DNA of 64,000 nucleotides from Pseudovibrio denitrificans JCM 12308 (GCF_001310815.1 NZ_BAZK01000002.1:234443-298442); one strand, 5' to 3'. Counted from the first letter of the stretch, positions 29,450-38,998 are shown. The notes: generated by a model from the letters alone, not told the origin. Made by a program: numbers and translations.

Positions 29450-30432
29450 GTGGTCCAACCAAAAAGGTGAGGAGCTGGCCTAAGTCGGCTCCTACCTCTC
29501 TTGAAGAGTTGAGAGCTGGCGGTAAGCCAGCTCTTGCACGTTTGCTCAGCGCGATTGAGAGTTATGAGGGGCATCCTCAGTTGATCTCTCTTCTGGATGA
29601 AGCGCTGCAGAACCCAATGGCGCATGTGGTTGCGCTCACCGGTCCTCCCGGCGTTGGGAAATCCACCCTTACCAATGCAATGATTTCCGAGTACCGCGGC
29701 GCAGACAAAAGCGTTGGGGTGATTGCGGTAGACCCTTCCTCTCAGGTGACGGGCGGATCGCTGCTGGGTGATCGAACCCGTCTTTCGACAGATCCGGAAG
29801 ACCAGAAGATCTTCGTACGCTCCATGGCTGCGCGGGACCGGCTTGGCGGGCTTTCTGAGCATGCTATTGCAGCTGTGATCCTGATGCGTGCCGTGATGGA
29901 CCGAGTGATTGTTGAGAGTGTTGGTATTGGCCAGTCAGAGGCGGATGTGGCTCTGGTGGCTGACAGCTGCGTTCTTTGTATTCAGCCGGGATCGGGTGAC
30001 AGTCTTCAGTTCATGAAGGCGGGCATCATGGAGTTGCCGGACATTATCTGCGTGACCAAAGCGGATATGGGCGATGTGGCCAGTCGTTCACGTGCGGATG
30101 TGGAAGGTGCCATGAGCCTGAGTGCGCGGCAAGGGGACTGGAAGGTTCCTGTTCTGATGCTCAGCGCGTTGGATAGCACAGGGCTGAATGATCTGGTTGA
30201 AGCCTGCGATCAGCACGTGATTGCTTTGAGTGAACGCGGTGAGTTAGTGCAGCAGCGCGGTGAGCAGGTGAAGGCCTGGTTGGTTGATCAGCTGAAAGTG
30301 CAGTTTGGCCAGCATGGAGTGGCTGTGCTGCAGGCGTCTGGTGTGCGTTGGGAAGAGGCGGTGAAGAGGCCGTTTGCTTTCAAGCAGGAAACCAGTGAGA
30401 CGTTTGCTGCGTTCTGGAAGAGTTTTTCTTAG
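29446..30432 (+). CDS. meaB: Methylmalonyl-CoA mutase-associated GTPase MeaB/ArgK family
   Basis: G3E-type GTPase that protects and reloads B12-dependent acyl-CoA mutases. 328 residues from a GTG start that overlaps the ppdK stop, implying coupled translation. Walker A GPPGVGKSTLTN (about 66-77), VIAVDPSSQVTGGSLLGDRTRL, IVESVGIGQSEADV, and base-recognition VTKADMGD. No mutase gene is in the window. Confidence 0.93.
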   Translation: MSGPTKKVRSWPKSAPTSLEELRAGGKPALARLLSAIESYEGHPQLISLLDEALQNPMAHVVALTGPPGVGKSTLTNAMISEYRGADKSVGVIAVDPSSQVTGGSLLGDRTRLSTDPEDQKIFVRSMAARDRLGGLSEHAIAAVILMRAVMDRVIVESVGIGQSEADVALVADSCVLCIQPGSGDSLQFMKAGIMELPDIICVTKADMGDVASRSRADVEGAMSLSARQGDWKVPVLMLSALDSTGLNDLVEACDQHVIALSERGELVQQRGEQVKAWLVDQLKVQFGQHGVAVLQASGVRWEEAVKRPFAFKQETSETFAAFWKSFS

Positions 30433-30472
30433 AGCTTAGACTGAGTGGCCGTTTGGCTTGGAAGGGCGCAGG

Positions 30473-32806
30473 TTATTCTGCTGCGCCCACTCTGATTTTG
30501 CGTGGCTTTTGCTCCAGCTCTTCGTCCATATCATCACGCCACAGACGGAATTTGCCGAGCGGGATTGGACGGGAGAACAGGTAGCCCTGCATCATTGGGC
30601 AGTCCATGGTGAGCAGCAGTTCTTTCTGCTCTTCTTCCTCAACACCTTCAACACAAACCTGCATGCCGAGGCGCAGACCCAGTGTGATTGCGCTTGCCAG
30701 AATTTCCCTGGCTTTGGCGTCAGTAACTGCACCATTGATGAAGGAGCGGTCGATCTTGATCTTATCGAACAGATCGCGGCGCAGGTAGCTGAGGGAAGAG
30801 AAGCCGGTGCCGAAATCGTCCAGTGCGATCTTCACACCCAGATTGCGCAGGCGTTCGATTACTTCAACCACCGTCTCAGAGTAGTTGATGAGTACGTCTT
30901 CGGTAACTTCCAATTCCAGACGATTTGCTTCCAGCTGGTACTTCTCAAGCAGCTTGCTGACCAACTCCGGGAACTCCGGATGGCGCAGCTGGGTTGGGGA
31001 GACGTTCACGCACATGGTGACTTCATCAAGGGTTGCACCGTCCTTGATAGCGTTCTCCAGTACCCATTCACCAATGCGATTGATGAGCATGGATTCTTCC
31101 GCAACCGGCAGGAAGGCTGCTGGTGGCAGCAGACCTTTTTTCGGGTGGTTCCAGCGGATGAGAGCTTCAGCGGCCAGAATGTTGGTCCCAGACTGATCCA
31201 TGATCGGTTGATAGTAGTTCTGGAACTCGTTGGCGTTGAGTGCGCGTTTGATGTCCTCTTCAATCTCACGGGAGATCTGGAGAGTATCTTCCATCTCTTT
31301 TTCAAAGAGCACGTAACGCCCGCGGCCCAGCTTCTTCGCCTGATAAAGCGCAATGTCCGCGCGGCGCAGCAGCTCAGTAAGGTCATGACCATGTGCGGGA
31401 GCAATGGCCACACCCATGCTGGCAGTGGTCAAGATCTTGTGTTTTTCGACCTTGAATGCATCGGAGAGCATCTTCTCGATGTACATGCAGGTCTCGATGA
31501 TCTCTTCCATCTTGGTGCGGTGAGACAGCACCAGTAGGAACTCATCGCCACTGACACGAGCAACCCTGTCTTCCGGATTGATGGAGGCCTTCAGGCGTTC
31601 AGCAACCAGCTTGATGACTTCATCACCGATGGAGTGGCCAAGGCTGTCGTTGATCTGCTTGAAGTGGTCGAGATCCAGGAACACGATGCCAGTGATGCGT
31701 TGCTTCTGGCGGTCGCGTTTAAGAACATCAGCTGCAAAAACTTCAAACCACGTTCTGTTGGGCAGACCGCACAGGGCGTCATGGAGAGCCGCGTGTGTTG
31801 CATCCGCTTCATTCTGCAGGATCCGGTCTGTCATTTTGATGTAGCGGAGCAGAATGAGGATGGTCGTCAGCAGGATCGCTGCGATGGTTCCCAAGAAATA
31901 AGGAGATGAATTGGTGAAGATCGCGCCAGAGGCTGCGGTGGTCTTCCAACTCAAGTTGGCGATTGTCTCACCGCTGCGGCGGAGCAGGGGAACAGACACG
32001 CGCTGGAAATCAGCTTTCGGCTTGTTCGTGGTGATGAACATTTCAGAAAGGCCGGTGGATTCTTCGAATGAACGAATGGAGCGGATGTCCAGAGAGCGGA
32101 CCCAAAGCAGGTAGCCCGCCACAGCTGGCATGCCTTTTGGCGGCGCGGTGGATGGTGTGATTGCTGCGACGGTGACGAGACCAATCGCGCCATCAACCAT
32201 GACGACATCACGCAGGCTGAGAGACAGTGGCGCGTGACTGCGCAGAGGTTCTGGAACGCGCAGTTCCTGCTGCTTGGTGTTTGCCTTGGATTCCAGCTCC
32301 ATCAGCGTATCGTTGATCTGACCGCGCAGCTGGTCCTCAAAGACCTCGCTGTGCCATGGCAGGTCGCGGCGGTAGGTGTAGAGCGGCTTCATGTCCTTGT
32401 TGAGGATCACGAAGATGTCTCTATCCCCGCGCGTGCTTGGGGTCGGCGTCAGGTCTTCATCTAGTAGGATATTGCTTTCTTCTGACAGAACAGAAGCATA
32501 GGCCTTGTTGGAGATGGCGATACGCTCTGCCTCGTTGGCCAAGCCGTTGCGGAACACCTTGAGGTTACTCTGAACCAGCCTAATTTCTTTCTCGACTTCA
32601 AAATCGAGGGCGCGCTGTGTTGACCAGTAGAAGGCCACATAGCCAACGGCCAAGGCGGCAGCGACCACAGAAAGGATCAGCAAAGCCATCATACGGGCGC
32701 CGACTTTCTTGCCACGTGTGATCGTGTTGCCGAAAGCACTTCCCAATACTGCTGCAGAAATCGGGGTTTTCGAACTCAATTGTCCCGCCATCGGCATTCT
32801 ACTCAT
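30473..32806 (-). CDS. Membrane GGDEF-EAL c-di-GMP protein with periplasmic sensor
   Basis: 777 residues. TM1 at about 39-64, a periplasmic region of about 240 residues that looks CHASE4-like (RIAISNKAYASVLSE), TM2 about 303-324, then GGDEF (variant SGDEF in ARVSGDEFLLVLS, still a permitted active-site form) and EAL (AAEALIRWNHPKKG; later DDFGTGFSSLSYL and VEGVEEEEQ). Both synthesis and breakdown motifs look intact, so net activity cannot be told from sequence. A hairpin GGGCGCAG/CTGCGCCC (30464-30488) spans its stop codon. Confidence 0.93.
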   Translation of the reverse strand: MSRMPMAGQLSSKTPISAAVLGSAFGNTITRGKKVGARMMALLILSVVAAALAVGYVAFYWSTQRALDFEVEKEIRLVQSNLKVFRNGLANEAERIAISNKAYASVLSEESNILLDEDLTPTPSTRGDRDIFVILNKDMKPLYTYRRDLPWHSEVFEDQLRGQINDTLMELESKANTKQQELRVPEPLRSHAPLSLSLRDVVMVDGAIGLVTVAAITPSTAPPKGMPAVAGYLLWVRSLDIRSIRSFEESTGLSEMFITTNKPKADFQRVSVPLLRRSGETIANLSWKTTAASGAIFTNSSPYFLGTIAAILLTTILILLRYIKMTDRILQNEADATHAALHDALCGLPNRTWFEVFAADVLKRDRQKQRITGIVFLDLDHFKQINDSLGHSIGDEVIKLVAERLKASINPEDRVARVSGDEFLLVLSHRTKMEEIIETCMYIEKMLSDAFKVEKHKILTTASMGVAIAPAHGHDLTELLRRADIALYQAKKLGRGRYVLFEKEMEDTLQISREIEEDIKRALNANEFQNYYQPIMDQSGTNILAAEALIRWNHPKKGLLPPAAFLPVAEESMLINRIGEWVLENAIKDGATLDEVTMCVNVSPTQLRHPEFPELVSKLLEKYQLEANRLELEVTEDVLINYSETVVEVIERLRNLGVKIALDDFGTGFSSLSYLRRDLFDKIKIDRSFINGAVTDAKAREILASAITLGLRLGMQVCVEGVEEEEQKELLLTMDCPMMQGYLFSRPIPLGKFRLWRDDMDEELEQKPRKIRVGAAE

Positions 32807-32954
32807 GCTGCCTTTTAAACTCTTGATTGTATGCGTAAACGCACTTGCCCATGCTTATGTTCTGAAAGTTTGCTTGAGTGAGCCTGTACAGAAGGTGCGT
32901 TTTATCGATGACTTGGGAAATTTATGTGAATGGAGTTCTGTTGGTATGGGAAAC

Positions 32955-33782
32955 TCAGATGAGTTGCAGTCCCCTGAAGCTGACATGTCCTGAGCCGGCA
33001 ATGATGATGTGATCGTGCAGCACAATGCCGAGTGGTTCCAGAGTACTCGCAATTTTTGTTGTCATCTCAATATCTTGCCGAGATGGTGTCGGGTCTCCAG
33101 ACGGATGGTTGTGGACCAGAATGATGGCGCAGGCGGAGAGTTCCAGTGCGCGTTTGGTGACTTCGCGTGGATACACCGGTGTATGGTCGACTGTTCCGGT
33201 TTGTTGGACTTCATCGGCGATGAGACGGTTCTTTTTGTCCAGAAACAGGATGCGGAACTCTTCTTTATCGTTGTGGGCCATAGCGGCTCGCACATATTCC
33301 AGCACCTTGCTCCAAGAGGAGAGGGGATCGCGTTCTACAACCTGTGCTTTTGCATAGAGGATGGCCGCAGCCTGTATTTCCTTGATGAAGCTTGCGGTGC
33401 GTGGTCCGCAACCGGGAACTTCCTCCAGCCGCTGTTTGGGGGCAGCGAGGACTTGGGCGAATGAGCCGAACTGAGCCAACAAGGACTTGGCGAGAGGTTT
33501 AGTGTCGCCCTGTTTGATGGAAGAGAACAGCAGCATTTCCAGTATCTCATAGGACTGGAGGCCATTCAGGCCGTTTTCCTCGAAACGCTCGCGCAAACGA
33601 GCACGGTGGCCATGGTAGTGTTTGGCTGCTGGTTTGATGGTTTTGCTCTGCCGGGCGGCAGGCTTGACCGGTCGTGGTGCCGGTTCATCCAGAGGGATCT
33701 GGTTTGGGAGTGTAGGCACGGAAGGTGCCTGCTCCTGAGGAGAGGGAGTTGCCTCATGAAACCCGAAACTGGTTTGCTTCAT
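32955..33782 (-). CDS. radC: RadC family JAB-domain protein
   Basis: 275 residues. Pro-rich N-terminus (to about 60), HhH region ([11 protein letters not shown]-type: [16 protein letters not shown]), then the JAMM/MPN-like motif [18 protein letters not shown] with conserved HxH and Asp. Long linked to DNA repair but with unproven biochemical role. Starts 21 bases after the map stop and probably co-transcribed. Confidence 0.92.
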   Translation of the reverse strand: MKQTSFGFHEATPSPQEQAPSVPTLPNQIPLDEPAPRPVKPAARQSKTIKPAAKHYHGHRARLRERFEENGLNGLQSYEILEMLLFSSIKQGDTKPLAKSLLAQFGSFAQVLAAPKQRLEEVPGCGPRTASFIKEIQAAAILYAKAQVVERDPLSSWSKVLEYVRAAMAHNDKEEFRILFLDKKNRLIADEVQQTGTVDHTPVYPREVTKRALELSACAIILVHNHPSGDPTPSRQDIEMTTKIASTLEPLGIVLHDHIIIAGSGHVSFRGLQLI

Positions 33783-33803
33783 TCCCCCTCCTTGCTTGGT
33801 GCT

Positions 33804-34649
33804 TTATGCAGCGGCTCCGGTTTCCGGTTCCATTGGGTTGAACAGGCCTGCTGGTGACGTTGTAAAGATATCGCAGCCTGTTGAGGTGATGCCGATGGAG
33901 TGCTCAAACTGAGCAGACAAGGTTTTGTCCTTGGTCTCTGCTGTCCAGCCGTCTTTGAGGACACGTACGTCCGGGCGGCCCAGATTGACCATTGGCTCAA
34001 TGGTGAAGATCATGCCCGGCATCAGCTTAATGCCAGTGCCTTTCTGGCCGTAGTGCAGGATGTTTGGCATGTCGTGGAACAGCTTGCCGACGCCGTGACC
34101 GCAGAAATCACGCACAACGGAGCAACGCTCTGATTCCACATACTCCTGAATGGCGTGGCCAATGTCGCCTGTGGTGTTGCCCGGCTTAGCAACTTCCAGT
34201 GCGCGCATCAGGGATTCGTGAGTCACTTCAATCAGGCGCTTGGCAGCTGGCTTCAGTTTGCCAACCGGATACATGCGAGAGCTGTCGCCGTGCCAGCCAT
34301 CAACGATGTAAGTGACATCGATGTTGACGATGTCGCCTTCTTTCAGCTTCTTCTTTGGATCAGGGATACCGTGACAGATGACACGGTTGATGGAGGTGCA
34401 GCAGGACTTGGTGTAGCCACGATAGTTCAGGGTTGCAGGGACGCCGCCGCGCTCCTTGCCGAACTTGAAAACGAAGTCATCAATGTCCTGTGTCGTGACG
34501 CCAGGTTGCACCAGAGGCACGAGTGCATCAAGGCACTGCGCGGTCATCTGGCTTGCTTTGCGCATACCTTCAAAATCTTCCTGGCTGTAAATCTTGATCT
34601 GGCCAGTGTTTTTCAGGGGCGCTTTGGCAGCGTCTACATACTCAATCAT
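33804..34649 (-). CDS. map: Methionine aminopeptidase type I
   Basis: Removes initiator Met from new proteins. 281 residues; about 20 extra N-terminal residues before IYSQEDFEGMRKAS. Metal ligands are visible: the two Asp in DIVNIDVTYIVDGWHGDSSRM, the His in GHGVGKLFHDMPN, and Glu in FTIEPMV and AQFEHSIG. Complete. Leads the map-radC pair. Confidence 0.95.
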   Translation of the reverse strand: MIEYVDAAKAPLKNTGQIKIYSQEDFEGMRKASQMTAQCLDALVPLVQPGVTTQDIDDFVFKFGKERGGVPATLNYRGYTKSCCTSINRVICHGIPDPKKKLKEGDIVNIDVTYIVDGWHGDSSRMYPVGKLKPAAKRLIEVTHESLMRALEVAKPGNTTGDIGHAIQEYVESERCSVVRDFCGHGVGKLFHDMPNILHYGQKGTGIKLMPGMIFTIEPMVNLGRPDVRVLKDGWTAETKDKTLSAQFEHSIGITSTGCDIFTTSPAGLFNPMEPETGAAA

Positions 34650-35027
34650 TTTCCCGTTTTTTCCTTGTTCCGTTCGCGCAGGGACCAGCGCAGATTACAT
34701 CATGAGGAACTGTAAAATGCGCTTATGCGAGCTCGCAAGCCCTGCTTCTCCGTAGAAGCTTCTCCTATTTTTTTAGGGGCAATCTATGGAGTAATCTCGT
34801 GTTTCCCCACTTATATCGGGTATTTCTAAAAGGGATAGAGAAAAAAGAAGGTCAGATCCTTAACTGCGCACGCATTTTGTGAAGGCCGCTGTTTTTCCCT
34901 GTTTAACGCAGGGAGAATGGCGGTTTTGATCGTCGTGTCACCCGGGGTAAGTCACAGGAACTTCTTGGATAACGGAAAACAGGCACTTGCACGATGCTGG
35001 TTTGCTCGTGTACTCAAGTGCCTGCAA
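34650..35027. other. Intergenic region between map and tRNA-Leu
   Basis: About 380 bases. Contains hairpin GCTTCT/AGAAGC (34744-34759) followed by a T-run about 10 bases on, and at the right end a long inverted repeat directly before the tRNA (listed separately). No protein gene seen. Confidence 0.5.
34981..35023 (+). other. Long stem-loop immediately upstream of tRNA-Leu
   Basis: AGGCACTTG (34981-34989) pairs with CAAGTGCCT (35015-35023). Inside it CACGA (34990-34994) pairs with TCGTG (35006-35010). The 14 paired bases end only 4 nt before the tRNA 5' end, so they would sit in the precursor 5' leader if transcription starts upstream. Confidence 0.55.
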
Positions 35028-35112
35028 GCGGTCGTGGTGGAATTGGTATACACAGCAGACTTAAAATCTGCCGCCCTTGGGCTTGCGGGTTCGAGTCCCG
35101 CCGTCCGCACCA
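35028..35112 (+). tRNA. tRNA-Leu(TAA)
   Basis: 85 nt including encoded CCA. Acceptor GCGGTCG/CGTCCGC with one U-U mismatch, D-arm GGTGGAATTGGTATACAC, anticodon stem GCAGA/TCTGC with loop CTTAAAA (anticodon UAA), class II variable arm, T-arm GCGGGTTCGAGTCCCGC. Confidence 0.95.
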
Positions 35113-35129
35113 AACTCTCTCCCTGAAAT

Positions 35130-35873
35130 TTAGATACTAAACTGGTATTGGCCTTCTTGTGCCGAGACAACTGGTGGTACGCGGTTTTGCTCGAAGAGGT
35201 CGTAGCCTTGTTTCAGGTTGCGCCAGAACGGATGCCATTTGGAGCTGCTGTGTTTGCTGAGGTTTTCTTCGGTCATCTCGAAGGGGAAGATGTGAACCGG
35301 GACAGTGTCTTGTCCGCTTTGCAGTGCAGCTTCGACAAGTAGGTAGATTTCCTCGATATGCTGATTGGTCATTGCGTAGCAGCCGATGGAGAGGCAGTTG
35401 CCGTGGACCATGAGGTAAGAACCCGTTCTGCTTAATGACTGGTCGAAAGCGTTCGGGAAACCGAGGTTGAAGGAGAGGTGGTATTGGCTGTTCGGGTTTA
35501 GCTGTCTGGCTGAGACGTTGTAGAAGCCTTCCGGTGACTGGCCGTCGCCTTCTTTCAGTTTTGGCCCCAGATCGCCGGAGTATTTGCAGATCTCCCAGGA
35601 CTTATAAGGCTGATAGGTTTTGCCGGATCGGATCCAGGCTTCCAATCGGCTTTCTTCCTTAAACACCCTCAAGAAGACCGGACTTCCCAGCTCCATACCT
35701 TTGAAGGTGAGATCCGCGCGCAGGGCGGGCAGGCGTTCCTCTTTTACTTTTGTCAGGTTTGCAGAGCCGGGCAGGTCGTAAGGCAGCAGCAGATAAGTGG
35801 CAAAAACTGCCAGCATCACGAAAAAGGCTGTGCCCGCGGCCCAGAGGAGCGGACGTGAAATGGTTTTTGCCAT
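35130..35873 (-). CDS. L,D-transpeptidase-fold (YkuD/YafK-type) protein
   Basis: 247 residues. One N-terminal membrane anchor (LLWAAGTAFFVMLAVFATYLLL), then a YkuD catalytic domain with active-site motif SYLMVHGNCLSIGCYAMTN (His, Ser-x-Gly-Cys). FPNAFDQSLSRTGSYLMVHG is characteristic of the YafK/DpaA branch, in which the E. coli enzyme detaches lipoprotein from peptidoglycan. Periplasmic wall-modifying enzyme; transpeptidase versus amidase activity not resolvable here. Confidence 0.88.
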   Translation of the reverse strand: MAKTISRPLLWAAGTAFFVMLAVFATYLLLPYDLPGSANLTKVKEERLPALRADLTFKGMELGSPVFLRVFKEESRLEAWIRSGKTYQPYKSWEICKYSGDLGPKLKEGDGQSPEGFYNVSARQLNPNSQYHLSFNLGFPNAFDQSLSRTGSYLMVHGNCLSIGCYAMTNQHIEEIYLLVEAALQSGQDTVPVHIFPFEMTEENLSKHSSSKWHPFWRNLKQGYDLFEQNRVPPVVSAQEGQYQFSI

Positions 35874-36068
35874 GGAAGGTCCGATTGCAAATCACTGAAA
35901 ACTGTTGCCTGCAGATAAGAGAGGCAATGTGGCCAAGTGATGGTTTGCCCGATGAACCCTGTGAACAGATCGCTCTGATATTCCTGTGGCGTAAGTACGC
36001 AGCGCATTTGTTTTGCTTTTCTTTGAGAAAACAAATGCTAGTGTCCGTGCCCATTCTGATCTGATTGC

Positions 36069-36094
36069 TCTATTGTGCTATAGAGCATTTCTAT
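36069..36094. promoter_or_regulatory. Candidate LysR operator, site 1 (LysR gene)
   Basis: TCTAT-N6-ATAGA-N5-TCTAT, ending 27 bases before the LysR start. ATAGA-N5-TCTAT is an interrupted palindrome of the T-N11-A class. The left half also forms the 7-bp dyad GCTCTAT/ATAGAGC. Identical spacing recurs upstream of the OFA transporter and DUF3360 genes, suggesting autoregulation. Confidence 0.75.
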
Positions 36095-36121
36095 CAAGCG
36101 TTGTGTGAAGGGTGAACGTCC

Positions 36122-37024
36122 TTGGATATTCGGCAGTTACAATACCTCGTTACTCTGGCTCAGGAGCGGCATTTCACCCGCGCTGCAGCGGCTTGTAACG
36201 TGACGCAGCCAACGCTGTCTGGCCGAATTCGACAGTTAGAGATTGAGCTGGGCGTGCCGATCATTGAGCGCGGTAAGAAGTTTCATGGACTGACGCCAGA
36301 AGGGGAGCGGATCCTCGTCTGGGCGAAGAAGGTGCTTGCGGATTGCAACAGCCTGCGGAATGAGGTTGCTGGCAAGAGCGCTGAGGTGTTTGGCAAGGTC
36401 AATATTGGCGTTATTCCATCCGCTGATGTGGCGACGGCGTCTCTTATTCTGGACCTGAAGAAAAGTCATCCGCATGCGCATGCTACGATCCAGCTGATGA
36501 GCCATGATGAGATCCATAAGGCTCTTGAAGATTATCAGATTGATGCGGGCATCACCTATACTCAGTTCAGTGATGCCAAGAAGCACAGCAGCTTTACGCT
36601 CTATGAAGAAGACTACCGCCTGTTCATGCCCGCTGGGCACCGCTTGCAACATGCTGAGGCTGTGGAGTGGGAAACGGCTGTGAATGCTGGTGGCATGGTC
36701 GCGCTTTCGCCTAACCTACAGAACCGTATGATGGTGGACAGCACGCTCAGGTTTCTCGGTGTCGAGCTTGATCCTGAGATCGAGGCGGAGACAATTCCGT
36801 CGCTGGGTGGTTTTATCCGTGCTGGTTATTGTGCGATCTTGCCGGAGTTTTCAGCTCTGTCGCTGGGAGCAGGGATTGTGTCTGTTCCACTTATCAAGCC
36901 GGTTGTTTTTCACAGTATCGGCATGGTGATGACAAAGCGTGAGCTTGAGCCTGCGATTATTACCTCACTGGCAGAGTGTGCAGCTCAGTATAAGAAGCCG
37001 GTTCTTCCTGTCTCTACTGAGTAG
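36122..37024 (+). CDS. LysR-family regulator, proposed controller of the OFA/DUF3360 genes
   Basis: 300 residues from a TTG start (M/L-DIRQLQYLVTLAQERHFTRAAAACNVTQPTLSGRIRQLEIELGVPI), chosen because it gives the full helix-turn-helix N-terminus and has GAAGGG upstream. Effector domain follows (FGKVNIGVIPSADVATASLIL). It faces the OFA transporter gene convergently across a shared terminator. The three matching operators are the basis for linking it to both transporter genes; the effector is unknown. Confidence 0.9.
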   Translation: MDIRQLQYLVTLAQERHFTRAAAACNVTQPTLSGRIRQLEIELGVPIIERGKKFHGLTPEGERILVWAKKVLADCNSLRNEVAGKSAEVFGKVNIGVIPSADVATASLILDLKKSHPHAHATIQLMSHDEIHKALEDYQIDAGITYTQFSDAKKHSSFTLYEEDYRLFMPAGHRLQHAEAVEWETAVNAGGMVALSPNLQNRMMVDSTLRFLGVELDPEIEAETIPSLGGFIRAGYCAILPEFSALSLGAGIVSVPLIKPVVFHSIGMVMTKRELEPAIITSLAECAAQYKKPVLPVSTE

Positions 37025-37054
37025 AGCTTTCATTTTCTGATGATGAGATAAAAA

Positions 37055-37077
37055 AAGCCCGCGAAGATCGCGGGCTT
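37055..37077. terminator. Bidirectional terminator between LysR and OFA transporter genes
   Basis: Perfect stem AAGCCCGCGA/TCGCGGGCTT with a 3-base loop. T-rich sequence follows on the plus strand and six T follow on the minus strand. Confidence 0.9.
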
Positions 37078-37098
37078 AGTTTGTTTGGGTTTGCTTTG

Positions 37099-38877
37099 TT
37101 ATTCGGCAGGCATTGGCGCTGAGGTCCGTTTGCCAGTTTCTGCCGGTTTTGTTGTTGGAGCTTCTCCTTCACCCAGTGCGTCTTCTGCCATGTGGTACTT
37201 CGGATCGACTGGTTTCATGAGAAGGTTGGAAATAAGTGCTGCGACAAGCAAACCAGCCATCACATACATTGTTGTGTTGTAGAGGCTAGGGGTCGGATCG
37301 ATTGTTCCTTCCGGGGCCACTTCCATCAATCTGGAAACAGAGATGGATTTTGCTGCGATGAGTTCAGCCAGCTTCTCTTTGCCTTCACCGAAGGTTTGGA
37401 GGAAGACAGTTGGATCAACTTTTTCTGCCAATTCATAGATCTTAGCGTTTACAGACCGTTCGCGCAGGAATGTGATGAGGAATGGACCGGCCACACCAGC
37501 TGCAGACCATGCGGTGAGCAAACGACCGTGGATACCACCGACGAACTTGGTGCCGAAGATATCTGCCAGATACGCAGGGATTGTTGCAAAGCCGCCGCCG
37601 TACATGGTGAAGATGGTCATGGTTGCTGCGTAGAACATCACCAGCCACATCACGGATGGGCTTGCGCCTGCTTCAGCTGCGATGAGCGGAATGGACAGGT
37701 ATAGGAAAGAGCCCAGTACGAAGAAGACGGTGTAGGTGTTCTTGCGGCCAATATAGTCAGAGAGAGTAGACCAGCCGAGGCGGCCCATGGCGTTGAAGAC
37801 AGAGATCATCAAGACGTAGGTTGCGGTGAATGCTCCATCGACGATGGTTGGCATACCGTTGCCAAAGATCTCGTAGATCATGGTTTTGGAGACAGAGATC
37901 ACACCGATACCAGCTGTCACGTTGAAGCAGAGCACGATCCAGAGCTGATAGAACTGAGGAGTGCGCAGAGCTGTATCAATATGCACGTGGTTGCGGGTGA
38001 TAAGGCCTTGCTTTGCTGGGTCTTCCTGCGGAGGCTCCCAACCTTCTGGTTTCCAGCCTGGTGCCGGAATACGATAGGCGAAAGATGCCAGGATCATCAC
38101 GACGAAGTAGACGATACCCAGTGTGAGGAAGGTGGATGCCGCACCTGTGTTGCCTGTGCCCGCAACATAGACGCCTGCTTTTGCACCTTCGAAGGCTGCC
38201 TCTGCCTGTGATGCGCTGACGACGATTGCTTCTACTTTTGCGCCAGCGACCTGTACGTAGCGGATGCCGTTTTCTACGGTTGTCTGCACATCGGCGAGTG
38301 GGCCGAGATAATCTGGTGCTTTGGCATAGAGGCCCAGAAGCCAGCTTTTCAGCGGAACAGCGATGATCGCGCCACCGCCAAAGCCCATGATGGCCATGCC
38401 GGTTGCCAGACTACGGCGGTCAGGATACCAGCGGATCAAGGTAGAAACCGGAGAGACGTATCCGAGGCCCAGACCACAGCCACCGATAACGCCATAGCCC
38501 AGATACAGCAGCCATAACTGATGTGTCATGATGCCGATTGAGCCAATGATATAGCCACCACCCCAGCAGAAGGCAGCTGTTGTGCCTACACAGCGTGGAC
38601 CGACTTTTTCCAGCCACTTGCCAGCAACTGCTGCTGACAGGCCGAGGAACAGGATCGCTACAGAGAAGATCCACACGACAGAGCTGAGGGACCAATCTTC
38701 AGCTGCTGGTGCGATGCCGCCAATTTCTCTGATGAGCGCCGGGTTGTAGATACTCCATGCATAGGCTGAGCCGATGCACAGGTGAATTGCAATGGAAGCC
38801 GGTGGAACGAGCCAACGATTGAAGCCCGGCTTGGCGACAATCGCGTCTTTCAGCATAAAGCTTGGTATTTTAAACAT
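37099..38877 (-). CDS. OFA-family MFS transporter
   Basis: About 592 residues from MFKIPSFMLKDAIVAKPGFNRW; this start has AGGGG at a good distance, while the upstream ATG (38928) lies in repeat-like sequence. Twelve-TM major facilitator of the oxalate/formate antiporter family, with a long, partly hydrophilic insert after TM6 (about residues 190-290) and a Pro/Glu-rich tail. GSAYAWSIYNPAL and the loop VSPVSTLIRWYPDRRSLATGMAIMGFGGGA are typical. Substrate probably a small carboxylate, inferred from family. An operator-like 26-mer lies 200 bases upstream. Confidence 0.88.
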   Translation of the reverse strand: MFKIPSFMLKDAIVAKPGFNRWLVPPASIAIHLCIGSAYAWSIYNPALIREIGGIAPAAEDWSLSSVVWIFSVAILFLGLSAAVAGKWLEKVGPRCVGTTAAFCWGGGYIIGSIGIMTHQLWLLYLGYGVIGGCGLGLGYVSPVSTLIRWYPDRRSLATGMAIMGFGGGAIIAVPLKSWLLGLYAKAPDYLGPLADVQTTVENGIRYVQVAGAKVEAIVVSASQAEAAFEGAKAGVYVAGTGNTGAASTFLTLGIVYFVVMILASFAYRIPAPGWKPEGWEPPQEDPAKQGLITRNHVHIDTALRTPQFYQLWIVLCFNVTAGIGVISVSKTMIYEIFGNGMPTIVDGAFTATYVLMISVFNAMGRLGWSTLSDYIGRKNTYTVFFVLGSFLYLSIPLIAAEAGASPSVMWLVMFYAATMTIFTMYGGGFATIPAYLADIFGTKFVGGIHGRLLTAWSAAGVAGPFLITFLRERSVNAKIYELAEKVDPTVFLQTFGEGKEKLAELIAAKSISVSRLMEVAPEGTIDPTPSLYNTTMYVMAGLLVAALISNLLMKPVDPKYHMAEDALGEGEAPTTKPAETGKRTSAPMPAE

Positions 38878-38899
38878 CAGCAAACCCCTAGAGCAATCA

Positions 38900-38998
38900 A
38901 AGCGGTTTGCATTCGCCTCGCTCGGCAAACCGCTTCAATCTTGTGTTGCAGCTACATCCTGTTTCCGAAAACCGAGCCCCATTTCGGGGATGTGCCTA
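38900..38998 (+). repeat. Composite extragenic repeat, copy 4
   Basis: Hairpin AAGCGGTTTGC/GCAAACCGCTT (38900-38910, 38925-38935), then after 17 bases the module with outer ACATCC/GGATGT (38954-38993) and core CCGAAAACCGAGCCCC. It sits between the proposed operator and the OFA start codon, so it is probably transcribed in the 5' leader. Confidence 0.7.

Noticed and set aside
30458-31537. 359-codon open frame opposite the GGDEF-EAL gene
   Set aside because: Antisense shadow; the minus-strand protein has complete catalytic motifs.
34981-35112. Integration site at tRNA-Leu
   Set aside because: No integrase and no direct repeat of the tRNA 3' end seen; neighbours are housekeeping genes.
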